This document shows, piece after piece, positions 57,065 to 64,000 of a DNA stretch of 64,000 nucleotides. The translations under genes and the position numbers were made by a program. A model generated the notes under the pieces. The model searched no databases, was not told the DNA's origin, and worked only from the letters and a program-made list of their open reading frames with translations. Position 1 is the stretch's first letter; the number at the start of each line of letters is the position of its first letter. The DNA comes from Thiohalomonas sp963783235 (GTDB taxonomy: Bacteria > Pseudomonadota > Gammaproteobacteria > Thiohalomonadales > Thiohalomonadaceae): contig CAWAMN010000001.1 in NCBI GenBank assembly GCA_963783235.1, forward strand, positions 682,001 to 746,000, written 5' to 3'.

Positions 57065-60000
57065 TGGTGCAAAGACCTTTGAATCCGACAGCGGCTCGCT
57101 GGCTGCTGCTTTTTCTACTGGCACTGACCTCTACTCCAAGTGAGGCGGCAAGGAACATTTCGCCAAAACGTGAATGCTCTATTTGTCATGTTATGTGGCT
57201 CAACGACTTTCAAAAGGAAGATGCCGAGACACTTATCCCCTACGACCCGAAACCGGTGGTCGAAACGGGCAAACAGGACGTCGTATCGACTGAGCGCATG
57301 TGTTTTTCATGCCATGACGGCTATGTCCGTGATTCACGCTTCGCCTGGGAGAAACGGGAACATTTCCATCCAGTAGGAATAGAACCGCCAGCGAACATCA
57401 AGATACCCAAGAAAGACGGCAAGGATATCTTTCCCCTCAATGACGAAGGGAAGATCTATTGCGGGACCTGTCACAGCGCCCATGGCGTCGATTGGAAAGA
57501 GACCATTTCGCCGCTTTTTCTTCGAGTTGAAAACAAGGACTCGAGTCTCTGCCTCGCATGTCATCTTGACAGGAGCACGGGCCCCACAGAAGGGAATCAT
57601 CCTGTCTATAAAGAGCTCGGCGAATTACCGGCAACCCTGAAAAAGAGTGGAGCGAAATTCGGGACCAACAAAGACGTCATCTGTCAATCCTGTCACCGGA
57701 TCCATGGCGCTGCCGAAGATAAACTGTTGATGGTTCAAAACGACCGGTCACAGCTTTGCGGAACCTGCCATTCCGACCGCTACGCGCACAGCAGGGAACA
57801 GGCGTCCATCGCTGGAACCCACCCGGTCAATATCCGTTCCGACAAAGTGAAGATACCCGATTCACTGCTTGGCGAAGGAGCCAAAGTCGGAGATGAGGGA
57901 GAGATTATCTGTCAGACCTGCCATCGCCCGCATCACGCCGAAAAAGAGACCTCCATTCTCGTTGCACGCAATGACGACTCTTCCCTTTGTCAGCAGTGCC
58001 ACACCGACAAGAAAACGATCAACAAAACCAAACACGACCTCACCGTGGCTTCCGGCACCGGCGAGGAGACGAAAGGCGTTTGCGGCGAATGCCACGTCCC
58101 GCACGGCGGTCAGGGACCCAAGATGTGGGCACGCCCGCCGGGAGAGAGTGAAGACCCCGTGGCGACGACCTGCTTGAGCTGTCATCGCGAAGATGGTGTG
58201 GCGGAAAAACGCCAGGTCGGTCAGTACAGTCATCCGGTCGGACGCGACCTGAGCAGGGTAGACAACCGTCTCGGGTTACCAGGCTACATGGATTCTGGCG
58301 TGCAGCGGGAACACGGCGGCAAAGTATCGTGCCCCAGCTGCCATGACCCTCATCTCTGGGATCCGGAAAACCCCGAAGAGCGCGGTTCCCGGGGAGAGGA
58401 AGGCAATGGCAGCAATCGTTTCCTTCGTATTCGCCACACGGAGGACGGTACACTTTGCCTGAGCTGCCATTCGGACAAAGAAAAGATTACCGGATCACCT
58501 CATGATCCGAATCGGATCGCATCGGAATTCCCGGAGCGCGCCACACAGTTGCCGCAGGGAATTAGCAGTTGCAATACCTGTCACCAGGTTCATAACGGCA
58601 AAGGGCCTCGGATGTGGGCGCTGGAGCCCGCACAGGGCGTCGATCCGGTCTCTTCGACCTGTCTGAGTTGCCACCGCAAGGGCGGAGTGGCGGGCGACCG
58701 CACCATCGGCGAACACAGCCACCCGGTCGACGTGCCGATCCAACGGACCGGAATCGTGGCCAACGTCAAACGCTGGGTGGCTGAGGTGGCCAACCTGTTC
58801 GAGCGCTCCCCCCTCCGGATCCTGCCTCTTTTCGATGAGAGGGGAGAACGAGTCGAACAGGGCGGGCGCGTCACCTGTGCAAGTTGTCACGACCCGCACA
58901 TTCACACCAGTGACGAGTCGGAAAAGCGGCCGCGATTCCTGAGAATCCCGAACGACCGTGAGGCCTCTTTGTGCCGAAACTGCCATACCGACAAGGCGCA
59001 GGTCACCTTGTCCAAGCACAACCTGAACATCAGTGCGCCACGCGAGGCAAACATCGAAGGCGAGACGGTCGAGGAGAGCAACGCGTGCGCCGCATGCCAT
59101 CTGCCACACAATGGCGCCGGCCCGAAAATGTGGGCCGGATTTATTCGTCCCGACAATGATCCGGTGGCGGAACTTTGCCTCGGATGTCATCAGGAGGGAG
59201 GGGTGGCGGAAGGCAAGATGGTGGGTGAACACACCCATCCGCTACGTGTGGATGTCAAATCGGCTGGGTTCGATACGCAGCTCCCACTGTTCCAAAGCAG
59301 CGGGAAACGGGATGCGGATGACGGCCGGGTCAGTTGTGCTACCTGCCACAACCCTCATCAGTGGCGCTCCGGCGAGCCTCTGGAACAGTCGGGGGCAAAC
59401 GCCAAGGCTGAAGGCGACGGCAGAAACAGCTTCCTGCGGCTGCCGACGGCCGGTCGTTCGGAGCTCTGCATCGATTGCCACGAAGACAAGCGCTGGGTGC
59501 GTGGTACAGACCATGATTTGGCGGTGACCTCACCCGCTGCCAAAAACAGTCAGGGCCAAAGTATCGAATTTAACGGTGTCTGTAGCCAGTGCCATACGCC
59601 CCATAACGCCACGCTGGGGAACCGCCTCTGGTCGAGAACGCCGGGGCCGGGACAGGACGCGATGGAGGAACTCTGCCGCAGCTGTCATGCCGACGGCAAA
59701 TTGGCCGCCAACAAACAGCCCAAGCGCGCCACACACCCGGGTGGCGTGAAGGCCGTGTCAACCCAGGGGGCGTGGCCCCGCCCCGGAAAAATCCGCGGAG
59801 GTCTGTTCCCGGTTTATGATCAAGAGGGCAACGTCGTCCGTCAGGGCGTGATCTCGTGTCCCACCTGCCACAATCCCCACCGCTGGAGCGCATCCGCCGA
59901 AAGGGAGGGGACGGGGGAAAACCGAGAGGGAGACGCGCGCAACAGCTTCCTTCGCAACAAGAGTGCATACGGGTTGTGCACGAACTGTCACGGTATGGAT

Positions 60001-60066
60001 TCCCTGTTCCGGTACAAGTATTTCCATGGCGAGTCGTCTCGCGCGCCCCACCGGCTCTTCCGATAG
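57064..60066 (+). CDS. 24-haem cytochrome c with tandem tetrahaem modules
   Basis: A 1000-residue exported protein; the signal peptide (AARWLLLFLLALTSTPSEA) is followed at once by the first motif. I count 24 CXXCH motifs. After six motifs come four similar four-motif modules of about 150-190 residues, then a final pair. In the modules the pattern is SCPSCHDPH or similar, FLR, LCxxCH, then VCxxCHxPHNG with GPxMWA, then CLSCHxxGGVA and HSHPV. The start overlaps the NHL-2 stop. It is large enough to span a long distance and is the best candidate for the cell-surface or extracellular electron wire. The sequence is its own evidence of internal duplication. Confidence 0.88.
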   Translation: MVQRPLNPTAARWLLLFLLALTSTPSEAARNISPKRECSICHVMWLNDFQKEDAETLIPYDPKPVVETGKQDVVSTERMCFSCHDGYVRDSRFAWEKREHFHPVGIEPPANIKIPKKDGKDIFPLNDEGKIYCGTCHSAHGVDWKETISPLFLRVENKDSSLCLACHLDRSTGPTEGNHPVYKELGELPATLKKSGAKFGTNKDVICQSCHRIHGAAEDKLLMVQNDRSQLCGTCHSDRYAHSREQASIAGTHPVNIRSDKVKIPDSLLGEGAKVGDEGEIICQTCHRPHHAEKETSILVARNDDSSLCQQCHTDKKTINKTKHDLTVASGTGEETKGVCGECHVPHGGQGPKMWARPPGESEDPVATTCLSCHREDGVAEKRQVGQYSHPVGRDLSRVDNRLGLPGYMDSGVQREHGGKVSCPSCHDPHLWDPENPEERGSRGEEGNGSNRFLRIRHTEDGTLCLSCHSDKEKITGSPHDPNRIASEFPERATQLPQGISSCNTCHQVHNGKGPRMWALEPAQGVDPVSSTCLSCHRKGGVAGDRTIGEHSHPVDVPIQRTGIVANVKRWVAEVANLFERSPLRILPLFDERGERVEQGGRVTCASCHDPHIHTSDESEKRPRFLRIPNDREASLCRNCHTDKAQVTLSKHNLNISAPREANIEGETVEESNACAACHLPHNGAGPKMWAGFIRPDNDPVAELCLGCHQEGGVAEGKMVGEHTHPLRVDVKSAGFDTQLPLFQSSGKRDADDGRVSCATCHNPHQWRSGEPLEQSGANAKAEGDGRNSFLRLPTAGRSELCIDCHEDKRWVRGTDHDLAVTSPAAKNSQGQSIEFNGVCSQCHTPHNATLGNRLWSRTPGPGQDAMEELCRSCHADGKLAANKQPKRATHPGGVKAVSTQGAWPRPGKIRGGLFPVYDQEGNVVRQGVISCPTCHNPHRWSASAEREGTGENREGDARNSFLRNKSAYGLCTNCHGMDSLFRYKYFHGESSRAPHRLFR

Positions 60067-60068
60067 GT

Positions 60069-61100
60069 ATGGCTATGAAACCGAAAAGATTCTGGATCGT
60101 GGCGACGCTCTTCTTGAGTGCGGCATGGATCATACCCGTCGGATATGCCTCCGGCCCTACTGAGGCGACTCTGGTTTGGCCTTCGGCACCCCAGCCGGCC
60201 CGCATTCGCTTTTTGAAATCTCTGGCCACGCCCGAAGACATTGGACGGGAAAAAGGGTGGTTGCGCCGCTTTTGGGAGTTCGTGCGAGGTCCCGAAAACC
60301 AGGAAATGCGAAAACCGATGGCGGTCGCAGCCGATGCTCAACGTATTTTTGTGGCCGATCCAGCCGCTAAATGCATTCACGTCTTTGACGAGCTCAATGG
60401 CAAGTACGAGCGCTGGGAGCGGGCCGGTGATGAGAACTGGGCGTTTCCTTTCGGCCTCGACAGCGACAAGAAGGGCACGCTCTATGTCGTCGACAGCCAG
60501 CTCCGCGCCGTGTTCGCCCTCGATGCCGACGGGGATGTCAAACGCCGTTACGGAGGGGAGGAATTGACACGCCCCACCGGGGTCGCGGTGGACGGAGAGC
60601 GAGGCCGGCTATACGTTGCCGATACGCCCGAACACAATATCAAGGTTTATCAACTCGACAGCGGCCGACTGGTTCAAGTAATCGGGGAGAAAGGAATCCG
60701 CCCGGGAAGATTTCGGTATCCCAGTTATATGAGCATCGACAAGGAAGGGCGCCTGTATATAACCGACGGCCTTAACGCCCGCATACAGGTAATATCACCC
60801 GAGGGGGAACCAATCAATACCGTGGGGCAGTTTGGAGACGGTAGCGGGGATTTCGTCTCACCTAAAGGGGTGGCCGTCGACAACGAGGGGCACATCTATG
60901 TTGCGGATGCCGGCTTTGACAACGTTCAGGTTTTTGACCGGCAGGGCAATCTCCTGATCTATTTCGGCAGCACGGGCCAGAGCAACGCTAATTTTTGGAT
61001 GCCGACCGGAATCCACATCGATGAAAGGGGGCGGGTGCTGATCGCGGACTCGTATAACAAACGCGTACAGGTGTTCCAGTACGTGAGGCAGGAGGAGTAG
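60069..61100 (+). CDS. NHL-repeat beta-propeller protein (NHL-3)
   Basis: A 343-residue protein starting MAMKPKRFW (ATG 60069; ATG 60075 possible), 2 bp after the 24-haem gene. The signal peptide is WIVATLFLSAAWIIPVGYAS. Six NHL blades can be read (KPMAVAADAQRIFVAD, FPFGLDSDKKGTLYVVD, PTGVAVDGERGRLYVAD, PSYMSIDKEGRLYITD, PKGVAVDNEGHIYVAD, PTGIHIDERGRVLIAD). It resembles NHL-1 in the entry WPSAPQPARIRFL versus WPAPPEEPKIRFV. It lacks a lipobox Cys. It is likely a cytochrome scaffold or chaperone. Confidence 0.85.
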   Translation: MAMKPKRFWIVATLFLSAAWIIPVGYASGPTEATLVWPSAPQPARIRFLKSLATPEDIGREKGWLRRFWEFVRGPENQEMRKPMAVAADAQRIFVADPAAKCIHVFDELNGKYERWERAGDENWAFPFGLDSDKKGTLYVVDSQLRAVFALDADGDVKRRYGGEELTRPTGVAVDGERGRLYVADTPEHNIKVYQLDSGRLVQVIGEKGIRPGRFRYPSYMSIDKEGRLYITDGLNARIQVISPEGEPINTVGQFGDGSGDFVSPKGVAVDNEGHIYVADAGFDNVQVFDRQGNLLIYFGSTGQSNANFWMPTGIHIDERGRVLIADSYNKRVQVFQYVRQEE

Positions 61101-61103
61101 GCC

Positions 61104-63095
61104 ATGATCCAGGCGCGTAATTCCTCCACGGTTCTGTTCGTTTTGCTTTTACTCGCTTTCTGCGGCAGTGCCTCGGCGGGAATAGCCAACACCAAACACA
61201 ATCTATCCGCTACCGGGACGGAAAGTTCCTACACGGCCACCAGCGAACAGCAGCTCTGCGTTTTCTGTCATACCCCCCATAATGCCCAACCCGCAACGCC
61301 GCTTTGGAATCATGCCGAATCGGGTGCGACCTATACCCCCTACACCAGCAGTACACTGGTCGCCAGCCCGGGCCAACCCACCGGGACGAGCAAACTGTGT
61401 CTCTCCTGTCACGACGGCACGGTGGCCATCGGAAGCGTGCACGACCTGCCGTTTGGAGAGGGCAGCGGAGCAGGCGTGGTGACCGGCCTGGAGTCCACCA
61501 TGTCCGGCGAAAACAGCCTGGACACGGATCTCAGCGATGACCATCCGGTGTCGTTTGTCTACGACGACACACTGGCTGCCAACAATACCGAACTGGTGGC
61601 GCCGTCCATGCTGTCCGGCGATGTCCAGCCTGATCACAACGGTGAACTGCAGTGTTCCAGTTGCCACGATCCGCACAGCGATACCTACCCCAAGTTCCTG
61701 CGTGCGGGTTTTACCGACGCCGCCGGCTACGGTTCGCCGCTCTGCCGAACCTGTCATAATAAAGAGTACTGGTCCACGGTGCCTGACATGTCGCACCGTG
61801 AGTCGACCAACCAGTGGGATGGGACGGGAACCAATCCCTGGCATATTCCCGGTCACAATCTGGCCAACAATCCCGATTCCACCCCGAAGGCAAACGCATG
61901 CGAAAGCTGCCACAAACCCCACAGCGGGGGCGGGGGCCGACTGCTGCTGAAACAGGACGGCGAAGCCGGCGTATGCCTCACTTGCCACAACGGCAGCGTG
62001 GCTCATGGCTCAAAGGATATCGATACCGCTTTGAACAAACTTTATGTTCATCCGGTAAAAGACCCGGCCTACGACGGGCGCCATTCGACTGACCGGGTTG
62101 GACCGGGGACCATTCGCGAAGATTCGACGAATTTGGCCAACCGCCACGCCGAATGTCCCGACTGCCATAACCCCCATGCGGTCTCCCCGGGCACATCGCC
62201 CAACGTGGGTGATCCCGAAGGTACCGATAATCTCGCTTCCAACGTCCTTAAGGGGGTTTGGGGGGTAGAACCCAGCTGGCCCGCGCTGTGGTCCGATGTG
62301 ACCAGCTATTCCGAAGTCGATGATATCGATTACCAGTACCAACTCTGTCTGAAGTGTCACTCCTATTATGCCTTTGGCCTGAGCCCGCCCCTGGACCCCT
62401 ATGGCTTGATCGGCGGTGATGGAAAGCTGACCGACCAGGCCAAGGAGTTCAATCCCAACAACAAGTCCTATCACCCGATAGTTGCTCAGGGAAAAAATGA
62501 CTTCGTAGCTTTCGACGGGCAGGACTATTCTGCTGCGCTTATCAATGGTATGACCCCATCGAGCACCATGACCTGTGCCGAGTGCCACTCGGACAGTCAG
62601 GCGGTGGAAGGCCTCAAGGGGCCTCACGGCTCCGATGTCTGGCCCATACTCTGGGCGCCCTACGACTTCACCACCGGCATGGCCGGCACGGAAAACCACC
62701 TCTGCTTCAAATGCCACGATCAACTCGTCTATGGCGGCGGCAGTTACAACAAGGGCACGGATGACCAGACGGGGTTCAGCGGAAGGGGAGCCTTCATGGA
62801 GAAGAACCTTCACAACAAGCACGTCGCGGTCCGGAATGTCCCTTGTCTGGCGTGTCATGCCGCGGTTCCTCACGGTTGGAAGCGCCGTGCGTTTCTCGTT
62901 TACGGCACCGGAACGCCGGATCCCGCCCCCTACAACGCCCATGAACGCTTTCCAATTAACGGAAGTACCTTCTACGGCCTGAACTCTGGAATCGACCTGG
63001 ATGCCATCGACAGCGGCAGTTGGCAGAAAAGCGATTGCCATAGCGCCTCAGAGGCAGGAACCAGTGGAGTCACGGGAGTAGGGAGTTGCAGCTGA
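61104..63095 (+). CDS. 11-haem cytochrome c
   Basis: A 663-residue exported protein (signal STVLFVLLLLAFCGSASA). It has eleven CXXCH motifs: CVFCH, CLSCH, CSSCH, CRTCH, CESCH, CLTCH, CPDCH, CLKCH, CAECH, CFKCH and CLACH. Near the C-terminus is KSDCH, in which the first Cys of a possible twelfth site is Lys. The N-terminal region is homologous to the tetrahaem protein at 48037. It starts 3 bp after NHL-3. Its stop overlaps the ATG of the ResB gene (TGATG). It is probably a surface or periplasmic partner of the 24-haem protein. Confidence 0.88.
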   Translation: MIQARNSSTVLFVLLLLAFCGSASAGIANTKHNLSATGTESSYTATSEQQLCVFCHTPHNAQPATPLWNHAESGATYTPYTSSTLVASPGQPTGTSKLCLSCHDGTVAIGSVHDLPFGEGSGAGVVTGLESTMSGENSLDTDLSDDHPVSFVYDDTLAANNTELVAPSMLSGDVQPDHNGELQCSSCHDPHSDTYPKFLRAGFTDAAGYGSPLCRTCHNKEYWSTVPDMSHRESTNQWDGTGTNPWHIPGHNLANNPDSTPKANACESCHKPHSGGGGRLLLKQDGEAGVCLTCHNGSVAHGSKDIDTALNKLYVHPVKDPAYDGRHSTDRVGPGTIREDSTNLANRHAECPDCHNPHAVSPGTSPNVGDPEGTDNLASNVLKGVWGVEPSWPALWSDVTSYSEVDDIDYQYQLCLKCHSYYAFGLSPPLDPYGLIGGDGKLTDQAKEFNPNNKSYHPIVAQGKNDFVAFDGQDYSAALINGMTPSSTMTCAECHSDSQAVEGLKGPHGSDVWPILWAPYDFTTGMAGTENHLCFKCHDQLVYGGGSYNKGTDDQTGFSGRGAFMEKNLHNKHVAVRNVPCLACHAAVPHGWKRRAFLVYGTGTPDPAPYNAHERFPINGSTFYGLNSGIDLDAIDSGSWQKSDCHSASEAGTSGVTGVGSCS

Positions 63096-64000
63096 TGAAA
63101 CTCCTGCAGCTGGCCGGATCGCATCGTTTCGCTGCAGCCCTGTTGGGAGCAGCCGGGCTGGCCTCTCTGCTGGGAGGAACACTGCCTCAATCCGCGCGAC
63201 TGTCTGCCCGGGAGCAACAGGGGTGGCAGACCGAATGGGGTGTACTCTCGAGTTGGCTGGATAGCCTGCGTCTATCGGATATTTTCGGCTCAATGTGGTT
63301 CATCGGACTCACGGCCTTGTTATTCCTGAGCCTGGCTCTCGGAACCGGATTGTGCGTGCATTCGCGCTGGCGCATTTGGCGTACTCGCGTTCGTCCGGAA
63401 CGTGATCCGTTTGCCCTGTATGCCTTGCGCCTGGTTGGCGTACCGCTGCTGCATCTGGGGGGCATGATTGTGATCCTCGGCGCCTGGTGGAGTGCGGCTG
63501 AAGGCTTTGGCGCTCACCTGGAACTGACCCGGGATGAAATCTATGACGGCAATCCCGGGAAACTCGCGATTGCCCGGGGAACGCCCCCCTCGTTCCCTGC
63601 CCGACTGCGCCTCGATGAGACAGATATCACAATGGATCAGCACGGCCGTATTCGGGAAATGAAAGCCGCCATCACCTACACGCTAGGCGCACAAACCGTC
63701 CGGCGAGCCGAGGTGAGAGCCAATCAACCTTTGCTGCTGGGGAGCTTCCGATTATTCCCAAACAACTCCTTCGGCTATACGGCGATTCTCGACAGACTGC
63801 TGCCCGACGGCGGGCGCCGGCTGATGCTGATCAACTTCAAGGCGAAGCGGAGCGAGTGGGGAAACAGCTGGGAATTTGCCCGTCAGAAGCGTTTGGAGCT
63901 TCCCGGCTCTTCGCCGCTGTTTCTGCGCATGACACTCACGGGCCCCGACCAGCCCCAATTCTCGCTGCAAGGAAAAGGCGGCCTCGACGCAAAACTACGC
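63095..64000 (+). CDS. resB: ResB/Ccs1-family cytochrome c maturation protein, partial
   Basis: The frame starts at ATG 63095 (overlapping the TGA of the 11-haem gene) and is still open at the window end, 302 codons in. It has hydrophobic segments near residues 10-30 (RFAAALLGAAGLASLLGG), 68-88 (FIGLTALLFLSLALG) and 113-133 (PLLHLGGMIVILGAWWS), then a large periplasmic beta domain starting GAHLELTRDEIYDG. This is the ResB layout in System II cytochrome c maturation, which delivers haem to apo-cytochromes. A ResC/CcsA partner should follow outside the window. Its presence in this operon suggests a dedicated maturation route for the many haems. Confidence 0.8.
   Translation, partial: MKLLQLAGSHRFAAALLGAAGLASLLGGTLPQSARLSAREQQGWQTEWGVLSSWLDSLRLSDIFGSMWFIGLTALLFLSLALGTGLCVHSRWRIWRTRVRPERDPFALYALRLVGVPLLHLGGMIVILGAWWSAAEGFGAHLELTRDEIYDGNPGKLAIARGTPPSFPARLRLDETDITMDQHGRIREMKAAITYTLGAQTVRRAEVRANQPLLLGSFRLFPNNSFGYTAILDRLLPDGGRRLMLINFKAKRSEWGNSWEFARQKRLELPGSSPLFLRMTLTGPDQPQFSLQGKGGLDAKLR

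Overview
The window looks like one chromosomal stretch of a moderately GC-rich gammaproteobacterium. RsmJ, RlmD, CysM, a DsrC/TusE-family protein, an MscS channel and a perfect Anr/FNR box fit that, but no species can be named. It has three parts.

1-10.25 kb is the end of a prophage or phage-like integrated element. It carries tightly packed small genes: a helix-turn-helix protein, a replication initiator-like protein, a DnaB-type helicase, a Gly/Ala-rich probable virion protein, three HGGxSTG zinc-finger-like proteins, a membrane protein with a basic tail, a ribbon-helix-helix repressor with an 18-bp palindromic operator, a catalytically dead S24/LexA-like protein, lipoproteins, and a DUF4224/excisionase-like gene at the edge. 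No capsid, terminase or integrase gene is visible.

10.7-46.5 kb is chromosome that is rich in repeats and decaying genes. A fused restriction-methylation enzyme (MmeI/type IIG-like) is split by a complete IS4-family element (12517-13863, 9-bp target duplication) and by a frameshift in a G run. Copper-related genes lie in two groups: a Csp-type four-helix-bundle protein with a His/Met-rich membrane protein, and a CopB-type ATPase with a Met-rich 13-residue repeat protein and SHOCT-like membrane proteins. Central metabolism and housekeeping include a frameshifted glgB, phosphoketolase, class I aldolase, CysM, RsmJ, RlmD, a metallo-beta-lactamase/rhodanese protein and MscS. Signalling includes a NIT-type histidine kinase, an orphan Hpt protein and a GAF-GGDEF diguanylate cyclase. 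Three families of short MITE-like repeats are scattered through this part, and several copies end exactly in the stop codon of the neighbouring gene.

46.9-64 kb is the most striking region: a same-strand cluster of 14 genes that looks like an extracellular-electron-transfer system. It encodes six multihaem c-type cytochromes with 57 CXXCH motifs plus one CX3CH (4, 8, 7+1, 3, 24 and 11), a 580-residue outer-membrane beta-barrel candidate, a cytochrome b and a 40-residue membrane peptide, three six-bladed NHL propellers (one a lipoprotein), a PQQ-type propeller, and the start of a ResB cytochrome-c-maturation protein. The inferred path is quinol, then the cytochrome b/multihaem inner-membrane module, then periplasmic cytochromes, then the barrel/cytochrome conduit, then the large multihaem proteins at or outside the surface. 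A TTGATNNNNATCAA Anr/FNR-type site lies upstream, between the cluster and the divergent diguanylate cyclase gene.

At least seven frameshifts in otherwise well-conserved genes are of the same sign (one extra base). They may be real decay or consensus errors.
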